Below are positions 52,068-63,733 of a DNA stretch of 64,000 nt, piece after piece. The DNA comes from Nymphaea colorata (taxonomy: Eukaryota; Streptophyta; Magnoliopsida; Nymphaeales; Nymphaeaceae): NCBI RefSeq assembly GCF_008831285.2, contig NC_045147.1, positions 16,718,854 to 16,782,853 on the forward strand. Reading direction: 5' to 3'. Below the pieces are notes generated by a model that was not told the DNA's origin, did no database searches, and saw only the letters and a program-made list of their open reading frames with translations. The position numbers and the translations under genes are program-made. Each line of letters opens with the position of its first letter. Position 1 is the first letter of the stretch.

Positions 52068-52217
52068 TTAAGGGGGAGATTGCGAGTAGGTGCCAACGAG
52101 AGGGGTAAGAAGGAGAGTGGCGCTCCTTCCACTGTTCCACAGGCCGCTCATCACCTTCTGTTGGAACTGCGACAACGCGTATATCACCGCCTTCATCCTC
52201 ACCGGCGTCTTCCCCAT
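52068..52217 (-). pseudogene. QCR8: QCR8 fragment, arm B (49-codon open frame)
   Basis: Mirror copy of the arm A fragment. It reads MGKTPVRMKAVIYALSQFQQ, KVMSGLW, then NSGRSATLLLTPLVGTYSQ, SPP and a stop. It has the same internal deletion, so the deletion predates the inverted duplication. Two substitutions separate it from arm A: Q for P in the FQQK block, which is off consensus, and A for T in SATLLL, which matches the family. Each arm has thus gained changes of its own. It faces arm A across the loop. Confidence 0.8.
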
Positions 52218-52602
52218 CTCACTCCCCTGTCTCCCTCCGCTCTACTCCTAATTCCCCTGCGAGTCCCCGCCCTGCCTTCGCTTCCTCTTCACTGATCCTC
52301 TCTCAATTGCTTCTTCTTATAGTTGGCTCCCATTCTTCTGGGTTGCTGCCATCGGCCCAACTTAGTGGATCGGGTCTGGCCCGAAAAAATCTTCCATCCG
52401 AGAATCAAAAGGGTTTTAAGAGGCTCAACTGGCAGTAGGGCTTTAGAGTTTCCACAACAAACCCATATTGCTCTAAGAAAGGCCCTTTTCTTTTTTTTGC
52501 TTGAGGGTTGGCAAAGTGAGGTCTACTTTAAATTTACAAGGCCTTTTCTGTTCGAAATTGTTTCAGACATACGTATTCTAACAGACATACACCATACAAG
52601 CA

Positions 52603-53110
52603 TTCCATTTTCATTATAATTGAAAATCTCTTCTTACTAGGGTGGATATGAGGCTGGACAGATCTATGTCATGCCATGTTAAGAGCTAGCACAAGCTTCA
52701 AAGTTCAAACCCAAATTTAAATTTTGGTTTTTGAGGTCTCCCCTCTCCCTAATTCTAGGTTAGGTGGATATCCAAAAGAAAAAAAGAGACAAAAAAGTAA
52801 GTGAAAGAAAAAGTAAAAAAAAAAAAAAAGAGTGTGAAAAAACCATTTCTAAAAGCCATTCCTCGATAAAAAGCATTCGACGGCGAGTTTCATTTTCAAG
52901 TGGTTTTGCCATCATGTTTATGATTTATCTAATAGGCTAAAAATACTATTGAAACTTGTAAAGAAAAGTACTTCTCAAATATGTAGACGAAATTTTATAG
53001 TATTTATTTAGAAATCAATGGTCTGAACCTTTTTGTTTTTGCTTCTAACCCCGCTGGACTTGGGTTTGGTTTCTATGTCCATACCCATTTCATAAGCGTA
53101 GACAAGTGGA
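52603..53110. repeat. 0.5-kb direct repeat, copy 2
   Basis: Same orientation as 42,857-43,346 and starting only about 22 bp beyond the palindrome. It carries a longer poly-A run in the middle and about 29 extra bases (GTCCATACCCATTTCATAAG...) near the end, which copy 1 lacks. Confidence 0.8.
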
Positions 53111-53643
53111 CAAGTTTTTTTTAATAATATAAGAACGAAGTTAATTGACAAAGTGACTATGGTAAACTTCTAACCGCGGTTACTTTAGGATTGAACATGA
53201 ATGAGTTCATCAAATGCCTGGACATGTCAAGGATGATGTTGGAAATTTTATGACAATAATTTAAAGAAATAAGTTAGGCAGATCCATCGAGAATATGTTT
53301 GTACCATGTGCCATATATTTGATTCCGATTTTGATATCAGATTTGGAAATTAATGCAAGGAGAAACTTCGACGTCCTGGTTGTTTTTATTTTCATGTGGA
53401 CTAGGCTGTCGTTGTCGTTGGCTTTTAGAATTCAACTCAGGCCCCTAAGTTCATGAAACCAGCCGAGTAGAAAATGTTGTTTATTATGAAGCCATATTGG
53501 GACTCAAATATAACTGAATTAAGGCTTTTATTGTCCCAAAAAAAACTGAAATAATAGTTGTTTTCAAATCTTCCCGTCATTTTCCATTAAAAAACCAAGT
53601 TATTGTTTAAGGTACTCATGATTCATGAACGCTAGTCTTGGTA
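53111..53643. other. Spacer
   Basis: AT-rich, no open frame of note. It may belong to the same gypsy remnant that follows, but no protein similarity is visible. Confidence 0.4.
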
Positions 53644-53775
53644 GGTACCTCAATCGCGGGTCATGAAGGGGCCGCCAAGACCCTTAGTCGGATCAAAGCC
53701 TAGTTCTGGTGGCAAGGACTAAAGGCGGATATGAAGAAGTACGTATTGCATTGCACCACTGCTATGAAGCTAATT
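53644..53775 (+). pseudogene. Ty3/gypsy integrase zinc-binding (H2C2) remnant
   Basis: One frame reads GTSIAGHEGAAKTLSRIKA, a stop, then FWWQGLKADMKKYVLHCTT. This matches the start of the retroviral-type integrase in plant Ty3/gypsy elements (GHxGxxKTLxRIxxxFYWxGMKxDVxxYVxxC). The second Cys of the H2C2 motif and the catalytic core do not follow. It is a short, stop-containing relic of an old element. Confidence 0.65.
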
Positions 53776-56700
53776 GAAAATTTGTTACTTTGTGTAAAAA
53801 TTTTTAACTTTGCCCCTACTGAGTCATTTTATAGTAAAATTTTGCAGTTTGTCTGGAGATAAGTATTTGCAGTGACTTTGGCTCGTATCGTTGTTCAATT
53901 TTTATAAGTCTCAAATTGATTTGAAATCATTCGAATTGGTTAAAAGGTAATCATCATTTAAGAAATGAAAACTTACATACATGATCTGGTGTAGATCGAT
54001 ACGCTGCCGATGGTATTCCTTTTTTTTTTCCTACCTGCAGACACCGTGATAAATCATAGAAGTTCAAAAGTGATGCGATATCTAAAAATGACTATCTCAT
54101 CGCAATCCATGCTTTGAGTGATCGATTTGCACTTTCACATCCATCTTTATATATTAATTTTTGGCTCATTTCCTGATTTCGCATATCATATCTGCTACCG
54201 TATCGGGTGACAAGAATAAAAGGTCACGCATTTAAGGTAGTGAAGTACCCTTTTCCTTCATCGTGGGCATCATGGGGTCACACTCCTCTAATCATAAAAC
54301 CCACTAAAATTATAAAAATATTAGCTGCACAAAACAAAAGGTTACTATTTTTTGTTTCTCACGTAAAAAAAAAATCAAACCCATTAAAAAATCAAGCTAT
54401 TTTTTAAATAAACGAAAAAAAAAACAATTTGATCCTCTCAAATATGCAATTTCCACTTAAATCATCTGTTAAATCATCTCCAAAGAAAGCGACGCCTATG
54501 TGATTCGAACCTTAGCTATCAAGGACCCCACCACCACAATGCCCGGTGATGACGGCCCAGGCTTGGTTCACCTAAACCTTAAAGTTGGATGTCGACCCTT
54601 AGTCAAACGCAAACCTCTGTCATCATAATACCTAAAGTGATATTAATTAACCACCAAGTTATCTTATGCAATAAGGTTTGATTTTTGATAAATTTTAGCC
54701 CCTAACTCAATGTATCTAAATTTTCATGGAGCGGCACATCACGTGTTTGATGGAAAGCACCTCGGTGCGGTCGTTTTACCGCAAAAAATGCAAAATGCAA
54801 AAGCGGGTCCTACCTTGGCTCCGCCCCTGGACAGAACCTAGCCCACTTGATTCAGCAATGATTCAACTGGTACTGAAAACATAGGGATGACAAAGAGCAA
54901 CATGGTCTCAGTGGCAGAGTCCTAAACTAAAGTCCCAAGATATATATATGTGAATACGCACAAAAGTAGTCTCATATATATATATATATATATATGACCA
55001 CATGGGCCGGGTCGGGAGGTGGGCCACCTGCCCCACAGGGCAAGACCCACTTATTGAATGTGAGGGAAAGAAAACAATATACTGGATTCGATAAGATACG
55101 GCGGGGAAAACGAACCTAGCCCAGTTGGACGTATGCGTCGTCACCACATTCACCTTTTAAGTGGTCCCTCTCTCCTCAGAACTCGCTCCAGACCCGAAAA
55201 TTCTCACATTCTCATATATTCCATACGAAGCCCAATCATGGAAATCGAAGTCCTTCTGCCGCTCCTCTTCCTCGTTCACCGAATATCGGAGCTCCTCTTG
55301 TCCACTCTTGCGGACAGCGACTTCTGATTCTGAATTTCTTTTTTCTAAGGCAGCCTTATTCAGCCGTCATCAAATTTAGCTTCAGTTACAATTAATCTCA
55401 ATTTTTTGATGCAGTGTTTCTAAAAATTTTGAAAATAATAATAATAATAAAAGCTATAATAATTTATAAAAAAAATGGGGACGTTAAGGCATGATGGTCG
55501 AGGCCCTCTTAATGATTTTTTTTTTAAAATAAAATAAAAATATAGTAATTAAGAATTACATTAAGCGAAAACGTGCCTTTGTCATGCCTTTAATGCATGT
55601 GCCCTAAGTCAGGGCAGCCAAATGCATATAGAAGGAAAGGGGAAAATTTCATATTTTTGGTCTTCTTCTTACTTGACATTGAGTGTGCAAAAGGAAGGCA
55701 GCATTTCTGCTCCCCGTCCTTCCATCGGTGCAGAAGAAACTTGTCTTTAAAATATTTATTTTATTTTTTGCTATGTTATTCTGTAGTTAACATATATATA
55801 TATATATATAGTTTCATTCTGAGGCCATCCAATTATGATTGGCAATCCATCAAACCCTCTGAATCTTGTCTGCTCAATTCAGAAGACAATGCCAATAATG
55901 AAAAAACTTACCGAGACGAGTTAAACTGGAATAATATATTTTTCACCGTGAAGCACGTAGATAGCCTCTTCTTTTCTCCTCGAGAAACTATTATTCGAAT
56001 CACGTATGTAAAAAGGATTCCATGCTCTAATAAAAAGATAAAAACTTGCCTGATATAATGAGACAAAAAGCCACTGAAAAGCAAGTAAAATTTTTGCCGG
56101 AAGTAATATGGTGGGACTTTCCTCTCGTCCTACCCTGGCCCACCTTCTCCAAAGACGAAATCGTCAAGCGTGAAGATATTGCGGTCGGGTATCCTAAAAA
56201 GTAGGTGGGCGCGCCGAGTGAAGCAATCACCAACACTTAATGCAGTTGCATAATTTTTTGTGTAATACATTTTATTTTTTTGTTTAATGAAGATTATGAA
56301 TTGACGAGTCCAGCTTTATAAAGCAAGCTCGATCGAGCCTGAGCTTGATCTTGATCTCGACTCATTTAAGTTATTGTCACTTTATATATATATATATTAT
56401 ATATGGCTCCAAGATACTATTTACACGTTTGAAGTAGGTATAAGACATCCACCTCCCTTTTTTTCCGGTTTCACGGAGGGGACAGGGGATTCGGTGGAGA
56501 CGGCAGTCAGGGTCAGAGGTTGATAGAGCGCACATGACATGAGGGGGGACGTCTCTCGCGTCATGATGATGCTCCCGGACTTTTTCCTCCTCTTCCCTAT
56601 TTCCGACTGTGGAACAAAGTGTCCCGATCACCTCTTTACGTACTGTAGCCAGCAGTAGCTCGTATCTTTTAAATTTTAACTCGCTGCCACAACCTTTGGG

Positions 56701-57600
56701 GGTGAGCAAAAGGGTCACGAGACACCAAGATGTCGCGTTTTATTATCTTAAGGTCGCGTTTTATTATCTTAAGACACAAGAACATAATATTCACGAGAAT
56801 CAAACTAAAAACCTACTTTTTACAAGCTTTTAACCCGACCAATTAAGTTAGGCTACCACACCCTTACAAGTACATGCACCATACATGGTTTTTAAAACCA
56901 AATTTCTTACACAATATTAAAACCAAATTTTGCAACATGGCTTTTAAACTAATTTCTAAAACATGGGTTTTATAAAGGCCCTGATAAGCCAAATTAATCG
57001 TATTTGATTCAAAAACATACTTTTGTTAAATTGAATTTTTAATTCAGTAGTCGCAAGAACACGCTTTAAACGGCCGTTTTTGAAAGCAAAACGACGTTTT
57101 GCACTCAAACATGTCGGTACGGCACTTTATTTAGCCTCTCGTCGGCGCACGCGACCTACATGGACCCTGTTCCGCACCAGATCACAACCGAGTGGGTTGC
57201 GCCTGTGGCATCTGGCCAACGGGCAAAACCCGCCCGTATTGGCGGGAAAGCACCGCTGTCTTAGTGTGCGTGTGTTGCTGCGGGCGCGCGCGTTTTCTTC
57301 TGTGCGTGCGTCTCTGAAGCACGATGGACGGAGGAGGCGCAGCCTGCAGCTTCATGGCGGCAGCACAGTACACTAGCTGCCATGAAGGCTCGACGGGACG
57401 CCTTTTTAAGGAAATGATTCGATTCCTCCTCCATAGTCCAAACCCCAGCTACCTCTCCGGGGGCAGTAAGGATCGCGCCCTCGCGACCTCTCCTGGGGCA
57501 TCGTCGATCGATCGCGGCCATAGGGTTTGCGACCCAATGCTAGGAGGGATGGACGGTGCACGATCGTCACCGCTCACCGGCTTCCGATCCGTGGAAGGTC
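53776..57600. other. Intergenic spacer
   Basis: No supportable gene. (TA)n tracts lie at about 54,957-54,994, 55,793-55,810 and 56,382-56,404. At 54,820-54,832 there is GGCTCCGCCCCTGG (reverse CCAGGGGCGGAGCC), a word often found at the ends of plant repeats. GC rises from about 57,060. Open frames here look accidental. Confidence 0.5.
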
Positions 57601-57639
57601 TTCCAGGAAGCTATCGGGTGATCGATGTAGGTCTTCCGC

Positions 57640-58056
57640 ATGAAAGTTGAAATGTTTCGGGAAAGTAATCGGTTAAATGTCGGACGTTTGATTCCCAAAG
57701 TTCGTTTGGAACGCTTCGTAGGAGATGATTTTTTGAAAATTCGAATGGCGATCTACCTCCGAATAGACGTCGACCCCTTCTTAAATCAGCCATTTTTGAC
57801 TGTTAAAAATTATTCCCCGGGAGAGAAAGTTCCCCCAAATCTCAAGCGCCCGAGGAAAAGCAAAGATGCGCCGTCCTTGAAAGAGGCTCTAGATTCTCCT
57901 TCAAAAAGAAGTCATAAAAATCGAGAAGCAAATAAACAACCAGAAGAGAATCTAGCAAGAAACAGAGAAGGAGAGGAGAACCACATGGACTTAGATGTTT
58001 CCGGCAAACAAATCCAGTGCTTAGATGCTAGATTTCCGCCCGCGAGAGAGAGATAG
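57640..58056 (+). other. Open frame of 138 codons, possibly retroelement-derived
   Basis: It begins at a Met at 57,640, contains RFVGDDFLKIRMAIYLRIDV, DPFLNQPFLTV, and continues into a Lys/Arg/Glu-rich tail. The FLKIRxxxxLRIDVxxPL pattern is loosely like the end of the DUF4283 region in LINE ORF1 proteins (FxRIRVxIDxxKPL), but no zinc knuckle follows and the rest is unrecognised. It lies 1.2 kb upstream of the cytokinin receptor and could equally be chance. Confidence 0.3.
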
Positions 58057-59162
58057 ATAGAGAGAGAGATTGCGCCGGGGTGTAACTACCAAAAAATTGC
58101 CCCAACTTTGCCAAGAACCGCCGCTTCCCAGTTGACCTCAGGAAGCGAGTCACTGTGCATCTTTCGTTGAACAGTGGCGGGGAAAAAAGGTAAAAAAGTA
58201 AGAAAGATGGAAGGAAAAGGCAATAAAGAAACGGCTGATTCTCAAAAAGGGTATACAGTAGGGAATAGTTTAATGACGACGCCGCGTTGGTGATCACAGT
58301 AGCGTATCTAGCAATATCCAAAAAAATATCGACAAGTTTACTTGGGGAGGAAAAATATAGGGAAATGGGAAGGCTATATGATACAATGGAGAGAACAAAA
58401 AACACAAAATATGGGGGGGTGGGGGAGCATACTTCAACATCAAGGGATTTTGCGTGATACTGACGAACTTAGGGATGCAATGAGCGCCGTTGCCTCTGGT
58501 CTTCTCCTCTCTCACCTCTAACAGATTGTCCCCAGCCCACATGACTCTTAAAAAAAGGGACAAATACAGATAGAAAGAAAGGAAAACTCGTAACAAGACT
58601 ATGTAGTTCGAAAGGAGGAGGTGCTACGTTGATGATGATGGCGTTTCGGGAATTGCAGATTCCGCCTTTTGAGACGCAGAAACCAGGTCGCCACTCCATG
58701 CCCACCTCTGGAATGCGGTCCTCTCTCCTCTACATTGTCTTGCGTCTGCATCTTCTTTAGGACTCCGAGTGTTGCTAGTTTATTTGTTTCTTTTCTCCAA
58801 AATTTCTCTTTTTGAGAGTTGTTTGAACGGCATTCATGGAGGAGGGTCTTTGATAGCAGTGACGCTGTACGTGGGCTCTGCTTCTTTTATCTCTGTTCTT
58901 TTTCGTTTCTCTGTTTTTTTATATGCACGCTTGTGGTGTGGTTTTTTAAATAAAAAAGCTTCGGCTGGGCTCGCGTTTCAATAACGGGGGAGGGGGATGT
59001 GTGCCGTGTAGAGGCCAGAGAAGGATGCATCTGAATTTCGGCCACCTTTTCCATGTATAGCTCTGCTGCAGTGTCAGACTGCTGAAGGGAAAGGAGGGTG
59101 CGACCGTCTCGAGAGAGAGTTCAGAGAGCTGTGCGCAGGCAGGGCAGCATCAGCATTCGCCG
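58057..59162. promoter_or_regulatory. Upstream region of the cytokinin receptor gene
   Basis: GC-mixed DNA with a GA tract at about 58,045-58,072. The leader probably lies within roughly 58,990-59,200 by position; no clear TATA box was assigned. The short frames here do not resemble proteins. Confidence 0.4.
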
Positions 59163-59204
59163 ATGGCTGGGGGTTTGACCGGCGGGACCAGGCCCGAGAG
59201 ATGA
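59163..59204 (+). CDS. 13-codon upstream ORF overlapping the receptor start
   Basis: ATGGCTGGGGG... encodes MAGGLTGGTRPER and stops at TGA 59,202-59,204. Its stop shares bases with the receptor ATG at 59,201 (ATGA). If both lie in the mRNA, ribosomes would have to reinitiate or leak past it, which lowers receptor translation. Whether it is conserved or translated is unknown. Confidence 0.4.
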   Translation: MAGGLTGGTRPER

Positions 59205-62200
59205 GGAGGAGGAAGAAGAGGTGGGCGGCTGGAGAAGAGCAAGCGCAAACGCAAAAGATGGGGCCACCGCCGGTGACAAGTCACCGGCACCAACTAGCAC
59301 TGAGGTGGTGCAAGAGGGCAGAGGCGAAGGATGGTGCGAAGAGGAGGTGGGGATTGCGGCCGCTAGAATGTCTCATCATCTGGGTGGTGGCCTTCGCGTT
59401 TGTGGCGCGTTTCATCTACTACTATGTGCACGCGGATGACATGAATGCGAGGATGGAATCGCTATCGGGGATGTGCGACGAGAGGGCAAGGATGCTGCAA
59501 GACCAGTTCACGGTGAGCACGAACCATGTTCACGCCCTTGCGATCCTCGTCTCAAGCTTCCACCATCGAAAGAGTCCCTCCGCCATCGACCAGGTTGCTT
59601 CTCTCTCTCTCTATTTTCTCTCTCTATCCTTTGGCGCGTGCCCCTGTATCTCACACTTCTGTGTGTGGTCGACCGAATGCAGAAAACATTCGCGGAGTAT
59701 ACGGCAGGAACGGCGTTCGAGAGGCCGTTGCTGAGCGGCGTTGCGTACGCGCAGAGGGTGATGCACTCGGAGAGGGAGAGCTTTGAGAGGCACCAGGGAT
59801 GGACGATCAAGACGATGAAGAGGGAAGCTTCACCGATACAGGATGAATACGCGCCTGCCATCTTCTCTCAGGAGACTATTTCTTATATCGAGTCGCTCGA
59901 TATGATGTCCGGTCAGGTACCCTATTCATATATTTTTTTGCCCGCACTTTCGGCAAATTTTCCTCTCGGATTTGTTGCTGGAAGTTACCGCTTATGCTGC
60001 TGGTGACGGTGTTTCAGGAGGATCGTGAGAATATTTTGAGGGCGAGGGCAACCGGGAAGGCTGTCCTCACGAGCCCTTTCAAGCTGCTCGAGTCCAATCA
60101 TCTTGGCGTTGTTCTGACCTTCCCTGTCTACAGATCGAGCCTTGCAGCGGAAGCAACGGTGGAGGATCGGATTGAAGCTACTGTTGGGTGAGTTAGAATT
60201 TCATGTTCCTCATTATATAATAGAAAAACCTGTTTAGGTGAAGTGGTGGATGAACCTGCTTTAGGCGAGTGGTCATATCGTATTCTTCTCTGCTTGCTAG
60301 TTGTCGCAAACATTAATTTTACTCGTTTTCGCCTGTACGCTTTGTACTTGAAGCTTTCCATTAAAGATAATGCAGGCTCAATCTTGGCCTTGAATAGCGT
60401 CCCAAGTTGTTGCACTTGCATCTGTCTTTATTTAGGACGTTTGGTTGTTAACTCTAAACTATTAAATATGTTTTTATCGTCTATATGCTTGACTGGAAGC
60501 ATTGGCACGAATTAACTGTAAAAGAAAAGCCTGACTTTTCGCCAAATCGTCAGTGCGATCTGGGTTTTTTTTTTACCTATTATGAGTATTTATTAGCAGT
60601 CTAACTCATGTTCATTGAATAAAGTATTTATGACCACATATTTTCTTTTGCAAGAGCCCACGAGAGTTCTAACAGCCGCGCATCCTGAGAAACCATTTTT
60701 CCTACATTTACGCACCCTCCCACAAACACAATGGTGCGTAAATGAAATTTAAGCTGTGCCTACTGGAGATATGCAAACTCTAATACGAGGTATATAATAA
60801 CTGAGAAGTTTTAAAAGGCAATATTGTCATGATAGGATGTATCCGAAGTAAAATGTCCACCTAACGTGTTATTTCTATCTTTGGTTCTGAGTCTTGTGAC
60901 ATATTCTTTGCTAATGAAGGCAGGCTTTTCTCGAGTAATTTGCAAATGTTGAGGGGAAAAACTGCAGTGGTTTTAAGCTTTCTTCAAAGGAAAAAAAGAA
61001 AGTTGTTAAGTGTGGGGGTGAAGTGATCGCTAGTTCTTAAAACAAGGTATTAATTTACAATAATTGGAGTCTTGGAGACCTTGTGGAGTTTGGCTTTAAC
61101 TAGGCAACCATATCATCCACCTCTATGTGATACTAATTGTGGGGCCCACTGGTAAATTTTTGTACCATGTTCATCATGAATTTCATGAGCCTTTCCTCAT
61201 AAAAATATAAAAGAGTTCTTAACACCTTGAGCATCAAGTCTTACTTTATTCTTATCTAGTTTTGTTATGTTTGGCTGATCATATTTGCCAACACATCTTG
61301 GTGCCTTTATTTTTGACTATTTTGTATGTTAAAATCTCCTGAAACGCCTACAAAAGAATGACAACATGATTTAAAGATTTTTGCCGAGAAATTATTAACT
61401 AAGAAATTTCTGGTATGAAAATTCATTAATTGTCTTATGCATGCTTTGCCTCTTTTTTTCCTATTCCTGATTAGCTACCTTGGTGGAGCATTTGACGTTG
61501 AGTCGCTCGTGGAGAACCTGCTGAGAAAACTTGCTGGGAATGAGGCCATTGTGGTGAATGTATATGATGTGACAAACAGTTCAATGCCCTTGACTATGTA
61601 TGGACCCGAAAGTGCTGAAGGTGACATGTCACTGATCCATTCCAGCATGCTTGATTTTGGAGATCCTTTCAGGAAGCACATAATGATTTGCAGGTGCTAT
61701 ACTAAAGCCAAGTCAGGTTTCCCGTTTCTTCCTTTTGTTTGTGATATCAAAGTTTCTTTTCTTCTGTCTGAGCAGGTACCTTCAGAATCCTCCCATTCCA
61801 TGGATGGCTATCTTGTCCTCTTCTGGTGTCTTTATCATAGCTGCATTGGCTGGGTATATAATGTATGCAGCTGTCATCCAAATTGCTAAGATTGAGGAAG
61901 ACTATATCAAGATGACAGAGCTAAAAGTTCAAGCTGAATCTGCTGATGTTGCTAAATCTCAGGTGCTAATCCTGTTGACTAGCCATCTTTGCAAGTGTTA
62001 TGTCCTAGTTTTAGTTTGTCTGTATTTTCTTTTCATTTTCGTTTTTTCATTTTCTTCTTTCCTGCACAGTTTCTGGCCACTGTTTCACATGAGATTCGAA
62101 CACCAATGAATGGAGTTTTAGGTACTTTGAGACTTCCTAAAAGTGTTTAAGGCTTTCGACATAAGTTCTCTTAGTCTGATTGCTTTACTCTTTACTGATA

Positions 62201-63733
62201 TGCAGGGATGCTCCAAATGCTTCTTGACACAGATTTGGATTCAACTCAGAAGGACTATGTTCGAACTGCACAGGCCAGTGGCAAGGCATTGATAACTTTG
62301 ATAAATGAAGTGCTTGACAGGGCAAAAATTGAGTCTGGAAAATTAGAACTTGAGGCTGTGCCATTCAACCTACGATCAATTCTAGATGACATTCTTTCTT
62401 TATTTTCGGGAAAATCTCGAAATAAAGGCATTGAGGTATGCCTTATAATCATTCATAACGGCACAGGATCATGTTCGTTTCAGTATGTCTAACCTAACAA
62501 AAATGGATATGAGCTGAACGTGGTAGATTTGACTATACAATGTTAACTACATATTCTTGTGGCCTGGGGTACCGTTCCTGATTTTAGTTTTGCCTTTGTG
62601 GTTGCGAACAGTTCCAATATTGTTTCTCTTTTGCTTGGTTACCTGAGATTTCTGAACTTAACGCACCATAGCACATAAATTGATAAATATAGCCTCCTGG
62701 TTTTGTATCATAAATTAATTGTTCATATTCATTTTTTGTATCATTTTTTAATCTGTACATATAATTCCTCTTTGTTAATTTATCATTCCTGACATTTTCT
62801 GCTTGCTTATGCTCCTTGTATCAATGACAAATTGTAGCTAGGAGTATTCGTATCCGACAAGGTTCCAGAACTTCTAATTGGTGATCCTGGAAGATTCCGG
62901 CAGATAATCACCAATCTTGTTGGAAACTCGGTGAAAGTATGTTCCTCTCTCATTCCTGATCTCTACCTGAAGGCTGAATTTATCTTTATATATTTCATTG
63001 TGATAATGCTATTGCAGTTTACTGAGCGCGGCCATATCTTTGTTCGAGTGCATCTTGTGGAACATGCTAAATTATTGGTTGATACTAGAGTTGATGCTAG
63101 TGCAAAAGGATCTCCAACTGATTTGGCTGTTTCAACTGGCAATGTTTTCAATACCTTAAGTGGATATGAAGCTTCTGATGACAGCAATAGTTGGGATAAA
63201 TTCAAATTGTTGTTTTCAGACTCTGTGCCTTTGTCTGACAAAGTGGCAGAGTGTGTGGCTGCGACTTCTATATCTGACAATGTTGCCTTGATGGTTAGCG
63301 TGGAAGATACGGGCATTGGAATTCCCTTGCCTGCCCAAGATCGTGTCTTCATGCCTTTCATGCAAGCTGACAGTTCAACATCACGGACATATGGTGGTAC
63401 TGGGATTGGACTGAGCATCAGCAAATGCCTAGTTGAGCTGATGGGTGGGAAAATAAATTTCATCAGTCGGCCGCATATTGGAAGCACCTTTACTTTTACT
63501 GTTGTTGTGCGCAAATGTGATAAATTATTATTAACTGACCGGAAGATGCATCTTTCTGAGACACTACCTATGTGCTTCAAAGGTATGAAAGCTATTATAG
63601 TTGATGGCAGACCTGTCAGAGCAGCTGTAACAAAATACCATCTTCAAAGGCTTGGTATGTCTGTTGAGGTTGTGAGCTGCATGAAAATGGCAATTCGAGT
63701 CATCTCTACACAAAATGGATATGCTAGAAACGG
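59201..63733 (+). CDS. AHK4: Cytokinin receptor hybrid histidine kinase, AHK4/CRE1 type (3' part beyond window)
   Basis: A membrane histidine kinase that binds cytokinin through an extracytosolic CHASE domain and feeds the His-Asp phosphorelay to type-B response regulators. Exons: 59201-59593, 59683-59916, 60018-60187, 61475-61693, 61776-61962, 62070-62121, 62206-62435, 62838-62936 and 63018-63733, giving 766 residues so far. TM1 is at about 55-76. The CHASE domain includes FERPLLSGVAYAQRV, PIQDEYAPAIFSQET and KAVLTSPFKLLE, whose T227 corresponds to the Thr altered in Arabidopsis wol. TM2 is at about 345-368. The H box is ATVSHEIRTPMNG (H408), the N box ITNLVGNSVK, G1 VEDTGIGIP, F FMPFMQADSSTSR and G2 GTGIGLSI. 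A degenerate receiver-like segment begins (KGMKAIIVDGRPVRAAV). The main receiver domain with the phospho-Asp lies past the window. AFERPLLSGVAYA and YLGGAFDVESLVENLL fit AHK4 better than AHK2/3. The start at 59,201 is the first Met in frame; other N-termini are possible. Confidence 0.94.
60188..61474 (+). other. Largest resolved intron of the cytokinin receptor gene
   Basis: It separates ...IEATVG from YLGGAFDVES, with donor GTGAGT and acceptor GATTAG. AT-rich; no element or coding recognised. Confidence 0.85.

Larger units (their letters stand above)
50576..52580. repeat. 2-kb palindrome with captured QCR8 fragments in both arms
   Basis: The left arm (50,576-51,272) and right arm (52,580-51,535, reversed) match along their length. 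Outer ends are TAGAATACGTA(A/T)GTCTG and inner ends GCGCCTACTCGTAAC. They differ by scattered substitutions, small indels, and a 365-bp MITE in the right arm. A 262-bp loop lies between. Each arm contains a QCR8 gene fragment pointing towards the loop, and the loop carries an S-adenosylmethionine decarboxylase fragment. I find no convincing target duplication at the outer ends, so the element class (foldback, Pack-MULE with long TIRs, or simple inverted duplication) is open. Confidence 0.9.

Noticed and set aside
50576-52580. Pack-MULE with 700-bp terminal inverted repeats
   Set aside because: No matching 8-11-bp duplication at the outer edges by eye; kept only as one option for the element class.
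42857-53110. A single large LTR retrotransposon bounded by the 0.5-kb repeats
   Set aside because: The repeats lack TG...CA ends, there is no primer-binding site after copy 1 or polypurine tract before copy 2, and no gag-pol between them.
54895-54935. tRNA-like A box (TGGTCTCAGTGG) suggesting a tRNA gene or SINE
   Set aside because: No B box at the right distance and no cloverleaf arms.
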